Positions 24,175 to 35,745 of a stretch of 64,000 bases of DNA are shown piece after piece; within the stretch, counting starts at the first letter, position 1; the number at the start of each line of letters is the position of its first letter. This stretch comes from Armigeres subalbatus (Eukaryota > Arthropoda > Insecta > Diptera > Culicidae), in assembly GCF_024139115.2 (NCBI RefSeq), contig NC_085139.1, positions 139,940,097-140,004,096 on the forward strand, in the 5' to 3' direction. The notes beneath the pieces are model-generated. The model was given only the letters and a program-made list of their open reading frames with translations, was not told where the DNA came from and did no database searches. Made by a program: the position numbers and the translations under genes.

Positions 24175-26445
24175 TGTGCCACTCTACTGCATACCGTATC
24201 GAACGACAACGGCCAACGATGCATAAACTTTGCAGCCTCCCGCGGAATGGTGAGTCCGGCACTTTCTTCCCCACCAAGAATATCCACAAAGGCCACATGG
24301 AAATCACCCTAACCAAGAAACGGAAAAACCAAATCTGACCACGCTCTAATCGACAGTAAATTCTTCTCCGACATCACGAACGTCACTTGCCACGCACTTA
24401 CCGCAGTGCGAATATTGAATTGAACTACTACCTCGTTGCGGTATTCATGCGCTCAATACTCTCGACGGTGTACAACACGCGTCGAAGTCGGACGCCGTGG
24501 CTTAACATTGGGCGGCTACAAGACGGTAGACTACCCCAAGGATACGCGCAGCAGCTGGAAGTGGCACTCCCAATGGAAGAGCAGCTACGTCTCTTAAAGA
24601 TGGCTGGAGAGATATTCGATCCGCCATTGGTAGCACGATATAAACGGGCGCGGAACAGACAAAACTCGATTTTTCAGAGGAAAAAGCGCCAGCAGGAAGA
24701 TCGAGACCGTGGAGAGCCGGAGCAACTGTACCACGCTAATAACGCACGAAAGTTGTATGAGAAGTTGAATCATTCACGTAAGGGCCACGTGCCACAGCCT
24801 GATATGTGTAAGGACACAAACGGGAACCTTCTTTCGAACGAGCGTGAGGTGATCCAAAGATGGCGGCAGCACTACGAAGAGCACCTGAATGACGATGTGG
24901 CAGACGAAGATGGCAGTATGGTGATGGACCTGGGAGAAAACACGCGCAGGACATAATTTTACCGGCTCCGGATCTCCAGGAAATCCAGGAGGAGATTGGC
25001 CAGCTCAAGAACAACAAAGCCCCTGGGGTTGACCAACTACCAGGAGAGCTATTTAAACACGGTGGTGAGGCACTGGCTAGAGCGCTGCACTGGGTCATCA
25101 CCAAGATTTGGGAGGAGGAAGTTTTGCCGCAGGAGTGGATGGAAGGTGTCGTGTGTCCCATCTACAGAAAAGGGCGATAAGCTGGATTGTGGCAACTTCC
25201 GCGCAATCACATTGCTGAACACCGCCTATAAGGTACTATCTCAAATTTTATGCCAGAGACTAGCACCAATTGCCAAGGGGGCTCGTGGGGCAGTACCAGG
25301 CGGGTTTTATGGGCGAACGCTCCACCACGGAGGTGTTCGCCATTCGCCAAGTACTGCAGAAACGCCGCGAATACAACGTTCCCACACATCATCTATTCAT
25401 CGACTTCAAAGCCGCATATGATACAATCGATCGGGACCAGCTATAGCAGCTAATGCACGAACGCGGATTTCCGGATAAACTGACACGGTTGTTCAAAGCG
25501 ACTCGAAGGAATTCTAGAGTCCCTTCAAAACGCGTAGAGGGTTACGGCAAGGTGATGGTCTTTCGTGTCTGCTATTCAACATCGCAGGGATTAACACGAG
25601 TGGTTCAATTTTCATTAACTCCGTCCAGCTATTTGGCTTCGCCGACGACATTGATATTATGGCACGTAGCTTTGAGAAGATGGAGGAAGCCTACATCAGA
25701 CTGAAGAGGGAAGCTAAACGGATTGGACTGGTAATTAACACGTCGAAGACGGAGTACATGGTATGCAGGGGTTCAAGAGAAGACAATGTGAGCCACCCAC
25801 CTCGAGTTTGCATCGGTGTTGACGAAATCGAGGTGGTAGAAGAATTTGTGTACTTGGGTGACTACCGAAAATGATACCAGCAGAGAAATTCGGAGCCGCG
25901 TAGTGGCTGGAAATCGTACGTACTTTGGATTCCGCAAGACGCTCCGATCGAATAGAGTTTGCCACCGTACCAAACTGACAATCTACAAAACGCTCATTAG
26001 ACCGGTAGTCCTCTACGTACACGAGACCTGGACGATGCTCGTGGAGGACCAACGCGCACTTGGAGTTTTAAAAAGAAAAGTGCTGCGAACTATCTATGGT
26101 GGGGCGCAGATGGCGGACGGTACGTGGAGGAGGCGAATGAATCACGAGTTGCATGAACTGCTGGGAGAACCATCCATCGTTCATACCGCGAAAATCAGAC
26201 GACTGCGGTGGTCCGGGCATGTAGCCAGAATGTCGGACAGTAACCCGGTGAAAATGGTTCTCTACAACGATCCAACGGGCACAAGAAGGCGAGGTGCGCA
26301 GTGGGCAAGGTGGATCGATCAGTTGGAAGATGACTTGCGGACCCTCCGTAGACTGCGTGGTTGGCGACGTGTAGCCATGGATCGAGCCGAATGGAGAAGA
26401 CTCTTATATACCGCACAGGCTACTTCGGCCTTAGTCTGAATAAAT
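24175..26445 (+). mobile_element. RTE-type LINE, 5'-truncated
   Basis: The plus strand reads from inside the endonuclease through the RT to the C-terminus and ends with AATAAATAATAATCG tail repeats. The 5' end near 24,175 lies within the endonuclease, so the copy is 5'-truncated, as is usual for LINE insertions. It shares its 3' end (sequence around GCACAGGCTACTTCGGCC) with the minus-strand copy at 58,754-61,887. Confidence 0.9.
24180..26439 (+). pseudogene. RTE endonuclease (partial) and reverse transcriptase
   Basis: This is the best-preserved RTE frame in the window. Order: end of the endonuclease (fragment near 24,200-24,400 with NQI and DSKFFSDITNVT-like words, then YRSANIE), a linker with KGHVPQPDMCKDTNGNLLSN (24,387-24,956), RT fingers around EGVVCPIYRKG and LNTAYKVLSQILCQRLAPIA (25,130-25,270), the catalytic FGFADDIDIMA near 25,635-25,665, the thumb with IGLVINTSKTEYMV, and a 197-residue C-terminal frame (25,846-26,439) holding YKTLIRPVVLYVHETWTMLV and IRRLRWSGHVARM. 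Frame changes occur at several points, so it is a pseudogene, but fewer than in its neighbours. Confidence 0.85.
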
Positions 26446-26701
26446 AATAATCGGCAATTGTTGGCTTTTACGGTGCTCTGCATACGAATTCCTGGCATAA
26501 GGCCACAAGCCCCGAACCATAATCCGTAGACATCTCTACAGTTGGAATAATACGTTTGGTCGGAATAATTCATGGAAGTGTATATATCATCAGTGAAGGT
26601 GGTTTTTGACTGTAATTGACTCAGAGTATTGTTTATCGGCTATGCTGTCTGAAGGCCAGCTAAAACGCTATATCAGTTCTGATCCGACGTTTCGGTACCT
26701 T

Positions 26702-26812
26702 CATTGGTCCTTTTTCAATAGATTAAAATGATTCAGCGTTTGACTGAAATAAGGACACTTATGACAATGAAACGCTGAATCTTTTTAATCTATTGAAAAA
26801 GGACCAATAATG
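26702..26812. mobile_element. Hairpin MITE, about 40-bp arms
   Basis: CATTGGTCCTTTTTCAATAG followed by ATTAAAATGATTCAGCGTTT on the left is mirrored on the right, with a 27-bp loop. There is no coding sequence. The near-perfect arms point to a small fold-back element or its remains. Confidence 0.65.
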
Positions 26813-28029
26813 CTAATATCATCTTCCAAACAGACGTACATGCTCATGATAGAATTAGAGGCGAAAGTATAGATATGATATTTTCGTTAGGATACGGCAG
26901 GCATGAAGAATGTTTCACAGAAGTCGATTTGAAAGTGAGCGGAGGGCAATATTTGTGATGGTATAAATCGCACTACATTCCTTCTGCCAAACTCCTGTAT
27001 GAATCCCGTATCCATCAATTCAGCTGTTGTTAGTCTACGGTACAGCAGCAATACCTTTACTCTGCTTTGTTCTCTCCGAGACAGCTAAGTACACGCTTAA
27101 AATCAATAACACAGAGATATGTTTGCTTCACACAAAACGGACCTAATGCAGAACAGCACCTAAATGAGCTACAGTTACACAGCCACAAAAATAGCTCATG
27201 TGGTTTTATTGAAGCTTGGATTTAAATATTTTCAACAGTATTTGGTTAATCATGAAACAAGAAATCTGTATAAACATTATGTTGAAAAGGACCGTTATTA
27301 CGACCGTACGAGGCACCGCGTGTACTTTTGGACAAATGCGTTAATAAACAACGCGGTTAGAGCATCTCCACCGTGCGGTTATATCCCATTATTTATATAC
27401 AATATTTAAAAAAAAGTATATATTTATATGAGCAAATCAAATCACCTTCCTTTTGCCAGTGGAGATACATCAGCTTCCACACTGATTTTCTTCCCTCCCC
27501 CTTCATACAGGAGATTGGCAGAAGGAAGGTCGTGCGATTTATACTATCACAAATACACGGACTTTTTCAAGTACCCATTAATGGGTATTCTCGTACCCAT
27601 TTTGCAGAAAAGCGGCATAACTCATTTAATGAGTAAATCGCGTTTACCCATTAATGGGTAAGCTCACCAAACTTCACTGAATGGGTATTTTTCACTTTTG
27701 GTATTTTCGATCAGGAATGGGTAAAAAATCCTCGTTATTTATATACAAAAGATTCAGGGTCGGATATAGAAATCAAAAATACATTAATTGAATCCAAGTC
27801 GAATAAAGTATCTCTTATCAAAACTTATTATATTTATTACATCAATTTTCATCGTATTTGGACAACAAAAACACTTTCAAATGGGTACAGCTCTTGGTAC
27901 AGACGCTTCCAAAACATGCAAAAAGTTGGATTTCAGTAAACGACTATTTGGTCGCTTCGAAACGATGATTCCTGTGAAAATATTTTCTGCATCAAGGCTC
28001 CAGGCGCTGATGAAATCACCTAGATGCAG
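26813..28029. other. Unassigned A+T-rich sequence
   Basis: Apart from the palindromic words listed separately, no feature is recognised. Short frames at 27,164-27,409 and 27,373-27,661 have no known motif. Confidence 0.35.
27573..27725. repeat. Cluster of ACCCATTAATGGGTA palindromes
   Basis: The perfect 15-base near-palindrome ACCCATTAATGGGTA occurs twice (starting near 27,574 and 27,645), with partial copies (GTACCCATTT, GAATGGGTA twice) between and after. The related words ATACCCATTT and ATGGGTATT appear again near 29,712 and 31,248. The function is unknown. It is probably part of a dispersed element. Confidence 0.5.
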
Positions 28030-29117
28030 TTTAGGGTAAGACGGTATAATATGCCCTCCCTAAGGCAACTCCTTGATAACTTTTTACTTTTCAACGCAAT
28101 TTATACAAACTTTGTGTTATTTGGTAGTCCAGCAAATCGCAAATGCATTGCCCGAGAGTTTTCATATAAAAATATTACAGATAACACGTAATAAAGCTTT
28201 TTTGAAAAGTCGCGAAAAAATGGATTTCAACAAGTGCCTGGGCAATACGCCCCACCTTAGCCAAAGATGTTTCATAGCCCTTCATTAGTATTTTATCAAT
28301 CCCATAATAAAAAGGTTACAAATCCTTATGCGCTTGACATTAAAAAACCAACATATGTCCATTTAAGCAGGTGTGAGTTACATTTCAATTTTTTCCATAC
28401 AATTTGGAAGAAACTGCTGCAGGCTCGCTACTTACTTACTTACTTATGGATCCTTTACACCTCTGGTGGTGCAAAGGGCCGACTTGAAAGATCTCCATCC
28501 TGAGCGTTACCCGGCTATCGCTTTAACCTGTTGCCAGGTTAGATTTCGGTCGACTTCTTTTATTTCTTTGTTGAGGCTTCGCCGCCATGAGCCTCTGGGT
28601 CTGCCTCTGCTGCGATGTCCCGCTGGGTTCCAGTCTAATGCTTGTTTACATATTTCGTTTCCGCCCCTACGTAGAGCAGGGTCGCTACGCTTGTGTCCAA
28701 TTAGTAAGGGCATATCGTCCTGCCTACACTTGGGCGTTTTGGCCAGTGAAACATGTTTTCGAAAATCGTTACATTTTTGAAGATGGAAGCTATTTTATAT
28801 CATATTAACCACTGAGAAACGTTATTTTGTTGCCCAACTGAGTGTTTCCAGTGCAAGTTTTTACATGGACAGTATGTGCCAGAGTCGCTCCAGAATGTTG
28901 AGCTAACAAACATAAAGAAGTTACATCAAAACTGTAACTTTTTGTATTTTACTAAACTGCCTTTTCCATTGTGTATATACAAAAAATACTTCCACATTCA
29001 CATAGTATGATGGGTTTACAAATACTCCGCATAGGTACCAACAGATTTTTGACCCTTAATTAGTTATAGTTTTTTCCTAGAAATCAAAGGGGGCACGTTT
29101 TGGCCGTCTTACCTAAA
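28030..29117. mobile_element. Inverted-repeat element with LINE insertion
   Basis: The left end TTTAGGGTAAGACGG is mirrored at the right end CCGTCTTACCTAAA. Both subterminal regions contain a GCCCTCC/GGGGGC word near the end. The interior is A+T-rich with no transposase and is interrupted by a LINE 3' fragment (28,433-28,713). It is probably a non-autonomous DNA element. The target duplication is unclear because the ends themselves are palindromic with the flank. Confidence 0.5.
28433..28713 (-). pseudogene. LINE 3' end with (AAGT)n tail
   Basis: The minus-strand frame ends a LINE ORF2: ALDWNPAGHRSRGRPRGSWR, then LTWQQVKAIAG. This basic GRPRxxWRR segment is the usual C-terminal region following the RT in several LINE clades. 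It ends in four AAGT repeats (28,432-28,447), the likely 3' tail. Only the last 0.28 kb is present, so it is a strongly 5'-truncated copy. Confidence 0.7.
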
Positions 29118-29733
29118 TAATATTGGGTTGGGCGAGTATGGCCTTGGTTTCGTACCCAATTCTTCAGATTTTGGGATGCATTCCATTCTGTGGAACCACT
29201 GACAGCCCAGCAGCGAGTCACTTTGTTATGGTGTCCAGATACGTACCGGAACTATTGTATTAACAATTGCTGATTTGACTTCTGCTCCCAACAATGGTAG
29301 TTACTGCTGCTGTCTGTGTCACAGTTGGTCAACTCAAATTCACTCTAAGATAATGAAACTAGAAAGAACATTGATTGTTTTCCACTTACCTTTTTGCACG
29401 GATAACAGCGAGGATAATAAATAATTAGAATTGAAAACATTCAGGAACTTACCTCACCTCCGAATCCTACGAAAATACGACATACATCGTTGGCTTCTCC
29501 ATTACAATCGTAATTTTATTATCTTATTTTCTATCCGATAAACTCGAGGGATAAACTGCCTATAACGAAAAACGTTATTTTCATGGAAAGAAAAAATGGC
29601 GATTTCGTTTTACTCAAATAGTTCTGTAGGTACCATTTTACCTATTATTATGTCTGAATTGCTGAAATCCTAATTATTGGGGATAAAACCCCATTTTCTG
29701 TTTTCGAAAAAATACCCATTTTATGACATATCA
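29118..29733. other. Unassigned sequence
   Basis: No gene or clear repeat boundary is seen. Confidence 0.35.
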
Positions 29734-29944
29734 GTACACTCTGAGAAAAATCTATACTAAATAGATTAAAAGTCATTCTAACTGGCTATTCGCCTGGTTG
29801 ACCCCGATTTCGTATAAGTGTCACCTAAACTAGGTTAGTATAACTTTGAGTTATTATGACATAGTATAGTTTGAGCCCACATTTTTTTTCTTGATGTAGA
29901 TGGATTCTGCAGTGAAATCTCGCTTAACTTTTCAAAAGGACCTA

Positions 29945-30048
29945 AGTAACATTTTTTTCATGAATTAATTTGAGTACTGCAATCGAAAGCTTTCATGTTT
30001 TTCTGTTGATTGCGCTATTCAAATTAATTCATGAAAAGCAATGTTACT
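29945..30048. mobile_element. Hairpin MITE, about 40-bp arms
   Basis: AGTAACATTTTTTTCATGAA then TTAATTTGAGTAC at the left pairs with its mirror at the right, which contains TTCAAATTAATTCATGAAAA. The loop is about 25 bp. There is no coding sequence. Confidence 0.6.
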
Positions 30049-30504
30049 CATAGTCACTAATAAGCAATCATTATTTTGTTTCGAAGAAGAAGAAGAATGA
30101 CGGAAGTAAATAAAATACACATATATTTTTATTATCCTTATCATAAGAAAATGCTGTGACGTAATTAGCTTGGTAATTAGTTTATGTAAATTATTATGTA
30201 TCAGCATTCCGGGAGACTACTTGGGTGATTATCGTGATTAATTCGCGATTACATTGATGGATTAATTGCCAAAAAAATCACTTTTTGACTCCAGTTAGTG
30301 GGTACGAAGTTTTAGCACCGCATATCCTATCCATCCCAGCAGCTGATGACTTGTTTGTTTTTTTTCTGGTAAATTCCGCGGGCAATAATTTGGAAATCAT
30401 CGTCATTCCTTCAGCAAGCATGTCTTGATTTACTGTAATCTTCCTGCAACCGTAATCGAATTTTACAAATTAATACATATCTCAATTTAATGCATTTTTA
30501 TGTG

Positions 30505-30715
30505 GTACAGATTATAGATAGTGGAACACGTTTGACAGTTCGTTTGGAGACAGAGGATTTATCTTCGCTCATCTATATATTCCACTATCTACAGATTCTA
30601 TTATCTATAGTACAGATCATAGATAGTGGAACGTTTGACAGTTCGTTTTGGAACAGAGGATTTATCTTCATATCCCTATATATTCCACTATCTACAGATT
30701 CTGTATCTATAGTAC
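30505..30715. repeat. Tandem duplication of a 105-bp palindromic unit
   Basis: Two units start at GTACAG (30,505 and 30,610) and a third start is seen at 30,712. Each unit holds the inverted pair ATAGATAGTGGAA ... TTCCACTATCT around a centre with GTTTGACAGTTCGTTT. The units differ by a few small indels. Confidence 0.75.
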
Positions 30716-31394
30716 AGATACTTTCATGTCAGAAGTATGGTAACTTACCACTTTAAGAAGGAGTTTTTCCATTTTCCATGTCCGTTCAACGTCTGGTCGC
30801 ATACATCTTCGGCAAATGGGCAGCGGTGAAATCAGGAAATGTGTCACATCTCTCCAGCACTTTCAAGCAATTTCCATTATTGGAATATTTTTAAAAGGTG
30901 AACTGAAGGTTTCAGCTCTGCTTAAACCATTTTATTATATGTAACATCCACGACTTGGTAATCTTTAGAGTTACGAAAAGAACAATTTCAAAAATTTTTC
31001 AGCGATATCTCTCGGAACACTTTACATTTTTGCAAAAAAGTTGAGTGCCAATCATAACGAATACATTAACAATATATTTGGATACAAATCATCCATAGAT
31101 TTAATTTTAATATTAGGTAGTATAGATTTTAATCTATTGATAGTATAAATTGCTGAAATGTCAACATAGGTTAAATTTTATTCTAACATAAATTTTCTTT
31201 ATTTCTGAGTGTACAATTCCAAAAAACGGGTAAATAAACACCATCAAATGGGTATTCTCCATCTTCCGTGTATTGTCCTCCGCTCGCTGAACATGTACGT
31301 CTAAGCTTGGAAGATGATATTTACATGTCCATATCATTGTAAATCGCTAAACTTCACGTAGAAGTAATATACTCATATCATTAATAGTGTTCCT

Positions 31395-32260
31395 GCGTTA
31401 TGTTTGATTATAAACACCACATTTCGTTGAATAGTCTGCAGCTCGGATCCATAATATTTGACGATTCCTGAGTTGACGAGACGGTGCATGAAATCGAACA
31501 TTCTCCAGGGTGTAACGGCAGTCGATGCTGCAGGCTATGACGTCGAAAATAAACATCCTCTGAAGCATCACTCGACGGTCTGCCAATGTTTGCAAGTCAA
31601 TCAAAGCACAAAGATTTCGGTATGGAGGCAGGTTTGATAAATCGTTCCATGGTAAGCGGCGCAAGGCGTAGTTGAAGAAGCGTTTTGCTATTCCTACTCG
31701 ATGCGTTTCAATGTAACGAACGGAATGATAGGGCAACGCTCAGATTTGCACTTTCCATGCCTCTGGTATGCTCGAATTAATGCACAATATATTATGATTT
31801 GAGAGAGCATGGACATCATCATCGAACTTTAATGCTGTATTCCACCATAAGAATCCAAAGCATAGCATTGGCCTTAGCGATGGTAACGATTAAATGTTCC
31901 GTAAAACGAAGCTTACCGTCGAGAACATGATTCCAAGGTCGATGTAACCCTCTGAAGCGCTGTGTGGCAGTTCAGACCAATGATCACCTATGTTTATAGA
32001 AGAAGATCGGTAACGAGTGAATGTTATGGCTTTGCATTTAGTCGGGTTCATCTGCATACCATTGATCTTGCACCAGTTTGCAACATTTACAATATCAATA
32101 TGTGAGCACAACAGTCTACGAGCTATTTTATGACACGGTATATTTTCAAATCCGCATCCTCATAAAGCTGTTTTCCGGAGCTCTGGTTGCTACACAGATC
32201 ATTGACGAAAAGAATAAGGATGAGCAGCGGACTGAGTCATACTAAAAGAGGCTCCTGGTC
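31395..32260 (-). pseudogene. LINE reverse transcriptase C-terminal half
   Basis: The frame at 31,890-32,111 contains VANWCKINGMQMNPTKCKAI followed by TFTR, the RT segment after the catalytic loop. The frame at 31,398-31,736 contains RFFNYALRRLPW, LPPYRNLCALIDLQTLADRR and VRFHAPSR, the C-terminal region of jockey/CR1-type LINEs. The catalytic YADD that should lie near 32,140 reads as YEDAD, so the active site is damaged as well as the frame. It is a fragment, with no endonuclease. Confidence 0.75.
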
Positions 32261-32261
32261 T

Positions 32262-32879
32262 TTTAGCAAAACGGTTCGGCTAGAACTTCTTAGGCCGAGG
32301 TGAATTTTTGTGCGGTTTGAGGATACATTTCTAAATGTACTCTAATATGTTTATATAAGTTCTGATGAAACGAACCAATTGCAAGGATTCGGGTCCATAG
32401 GCCCAAGTAGTGATTTACCCTATTTGTGAAATGAATAAAAAAAACTGAAAAAAAATCTATTTTTGTCACATGCCTTGCGTTACCACCCCAAAATTCACCA
32501 GGGGAGGTGCTTGATAAAAGAATTAGGACCTATTACTGTATTATACCTGCAAATTTTACAAGCTTAAGCTGAAGAGGCAGACCATATACTTATATGAAAA
32601 AAAAATCAGAATATTTTTTTCGAGACGAATACCTCCTGAAAATAAAGTTTTCTGCTACCAGAAGCTACTGTAAAAAGTTCAGTGTCAAAATTTTAAAAAA
32701 AGTTATAATATGTGGTAGAGTAAAAGTTGGTTTTTCAGCTGGAGTGGAACGCGCCATTTATCTATTCTACACATGCAGAATCGGTCGGATCGACGTGAGT
32801 CGATTTACTTCGTTTGTTCGGTACTAGTTTTTAAATTGACTTGACAAGTCCGGAATCGTTCTATGGGTTTCGGACTTTC
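32262..32879. other. Unassigned sequence
   Basis: No gene is recognised. A 77-residue frame at 32,594-32,827 is Lys/Phe-rich and shows no motif. Confidence 0.35.
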
Positions 32880-33184
32880 GTCTTCTTCTTCTTCTTCTTC
32901 TTCTTCTTCTTCTTCTTCTTCTTCTTGACATTACATCCCCACACTGGGACAGAGCCGCCTCGCAGCTTAGTGTTCACTTAAGGTGATTATAGAATGAAGC
33001 CAGAAATCGGCCATTTTGTAAACCACGTGCTTTTCCAATATTTTTTTCAAGAGCACGAGATGAAGGAACCATAACGCGTATGGGGCTGAAATAATGGAAG
33101 ATCGTTTAACCCGAGCAGGAGAAATTGGCTCAATTATACTTAATTCTGATATTGATACCAAAAACTGTTATGAACTAGCCCTGC

Positions 33185-33399
33185 ATAAGAGGTAAAATAC
33201 CAAAGGAATAATACCAAAAACTAGTATGCACAATACTTGAGCTATAACAAACTCAGGTATTAAATTGAATTTCAATACCAAATGCATAACCAATTATTAT
33301 TCGTTTGGTATTTGAAATGATACCTAAACATGGTTATGCATCAAGTATTCTGCATACTCCAAGTTTTGAAAGTATTATTTATTAGTATTTACCTCTTAT
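33185..33399. mobile_element. 215-bp MITE inside the TTAA element
   Basis: Inverted ends of about 50 bp begin ATAAGAGGTAAA and contain ATAATACC/AATAATACTTT and AGTATGCA(C/G)AATACTTGA on both arms. The middle has AATACCAAATGCATAACC and its partial mirror. It is non-coding. Confidence 0.6.
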
Positions 33400-33479
33400 A
33401 GACCTCAAACTCAAATCATATGATAGTATTTGTGATGCTATCTCATGTATGATGACTGGTCACCCATCCAGATTGACGT

Positions 33480-35745
33480 AATATTGTGTAGATGATGCTG
33501 TTGAATTATTTCACTCGCCAAATTCATCGTATAATTGCGGAGCACATTGCCCTATGTAGCTTGAAGCCCTAAACCTCCCTGGTCTGAACAGTCGTCTGCG
33601 TCAGCCTAAAGCGATAGTGGGGGCAAAAGCATTGCGTGACAGTACTGCAAGAATCGCACGCTGATTACGAAGCAGGAGTTCAACCGTTCCAGTACTGCAT
33701 ATCGATGTATACAATCGATTCCTTTATCTCGTCGTTACGTGGCTTCGAACACAATCATCACTCCGTGCAAGAAACCCCAAACGTTTTTGGTCGTTTATTA
33801 ACTCAAACAGAAAAGGGGAAGTTGAGGTCTGCCTTCGTGCTGTGCATCTGGGTGAAGAAATCGCCAGTTCTGAAGCTGGAAAAATGCCCGAATTTATTCG
33901 TTCGACATGTTCCTAAGTACATTCAATGCCACCAAGGGATACACCGCCGATCAAATAGCTATTTTTGCAAATCAATTTCACGCCTGACCTAAATGTTTTT
34001 AGATTTACATGCGTTTATAATCGATGAAACCAGGCCGTTCTGTCAGCCATCAGAAAATTTGAAAAGCTCGTACACTGCCGGCCCGGATGGTATTCCGTCT
34101 TCTGTGCTCAAGAAATTGTTCGAACTCGCTTTGGCTACCCATTGAAGGCCAGGATTTTCACACCTGTCGCTCCAGGAGGGTAAGTTTCCTGAAGTGAATG
34201 GGAAGATGTCGCACATGTTTCCCATTTTACAAAAAAGGCGACAAAAGATATTTTCCGCAAAATTACCGAGGCATCACATCCTTATGTTCTTGCTCCAAAA
34301 GTATTCGAAGATAATCATGAATGACGTTTTATTCCAGTGCCAGTAAAGCGTACATCTCTCTACTGCCTGGCACGGCTTCTATCCAAAGCGATCTGTGAAA
34401 CGAATTTACATAGAGGTTTGTTTCGCGTGTGTTGTTTCGCACATGGACTTCCGGTGGTCAAGTTGATGCAAGTTTATACTGGATTTGAAAGCAGCGTTCG
34501 ACCGCGTCGACCATGGAATATTAGCTTGCAAAAGTTAGAACAACTTGGAGTTAGTCGCCATCTGGAGTGTGCTGGTTCAAATCATTATCTGTCGAACCGA
34601 TTTGCTTTCTGTGAAAATCCGGTTCTTCACAGCAGTCTGAATACTTCTCCAATACTTCCTACTCTACACCACAAGGGAGAGTAATCCTGGGGCCTCTCTT
34701 CCATTCACGCTGTTTTATCAACGAACTCTCCCGACTTCCCTACCTCCACCTGGTTGTCCGTTTGTTTTATGCGGATGATGTTAAAAATGTTTAAGATTAC
34801 TCAACCTTGCATCGAGGATTGTGAAGAACCTGCAATCGCATGTATGGATAGAATATGGCGAACTGGTGTTCCTGCTTAGCGTCTCCTGACGCTCAGTATT
34901 CAAAAATGTAATGCCATGTTCTCCTATTATCGGAAACACAAGCCGATGGTTTTGTGACTATTATTATCTCCTGGTACTACCCTCGAAAGAGTGAATAGGA
35001 TTAAAGGATTTAGGAGGTCACACTGGATTCAAGACATGTGACATTTCCGAAGCCACTTGCACTATAACTGACATCATCCTTAAAAGCCTAATCAGCCAAC
35101 TCGGATTCATTTTCAAAACTATCTGAAGACTTCCAGGATCCTCATTGCCTAAAATCTCTGTACTGCTCTTTAGTTCGTTCTATCCCTTGAATTTTGTTGC
35201 TGTAGTTTGGAGCCCTTATCATGGCGTCTGGATCTCAAGGCTAGAAACCAAATGCAGCGTAGATTCGTGCGATTATGCACTTCGGCACCTATCCATGGAG
35301 GGATCCCGTTCATACTTCCGCATATGAGGGATCGATGTGAGCTACTTTGGTATTGACACTCTTCAAATGAGGAAGGAGAATAGATCGTCATGAGTTTGCC
35401 TTCGTGGCCAAGAAATCTGATGACTGGTGAAATTGACTCTCCGGAACTTCTCATATCCTCTTTTATGCTCCGGAACGAACAATGCGTCAACGAGATTTCC
35501 TGCACCTTTCTCCGCATGTAACCTTGAATGTATGGCATGAATGAACCTTTTCCGTGCTGCTGCGGCTGCTTTTAACAACATTTTATAGGCTATTTGATTT
35601 TAACTTACACCATTGACCACTTTTTAAGAAGAAGATTGTAATCGTTTTAATGTATATGTTGTTTAAATTTACTATATTCATTAAGACTACCAAATGTCAG
35701 ATGAATCAATACAATAAACATAAACATAAACATAAACATACCAAT
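33480..35745 (+). mobile_element. LINE (jockey/CR1-type), 5'-truncated, with (CATAAA)n tail
   Basis: On the plus strand a linker (33,530-33,990) is followed by RT and a C-terminal region. It ends in at least four CATAAA repeats (35,715-35,742). It is nested inside the TTAA element. The start near 33,480 is uncertain and the endonuclease is missing. Confidence 0.75.
33636..35620 (+). pseudogene. LINE reverse transcriptase, broken
   Basis: RT begins around YTAGPDGIPSSVLKKLFELA (34,070-34,130), continues with a region encoding NYRG-like and DLKAAFDRVDHGIL words (34,480-34,530), and has the catalytic YADDVK at 34,767-34,784. The thumb and C-terminus are seen as FAVVWSPYHGVW-like (35,190-35,240) and HLPW-type words, and the frame ends near 35,580 with GMNEPF-A-AAA. 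Frames shift repeatedly. The order and motifs match the LINE at 150-4155, so both are of the same broad group. Confidence 0.75.

Larger units (their letters stand above)
29734..31214. mobile_element. Candidate 1.5-kb inverted-repeat element
   Basis: GTACACTCTGAGAAA at the left is mirrored by TTTCTGAGTGTAC at the right, differing by a 2-base indel. Words such as TATAGATTAAAA near the ends are also shared. There is no coding sequence inside. The interior carries a hairpin (29,945-30,048) and a tandem palindromic duplication (30,505-30,715). The short ends make the call tentative. Confidence 0.35.
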
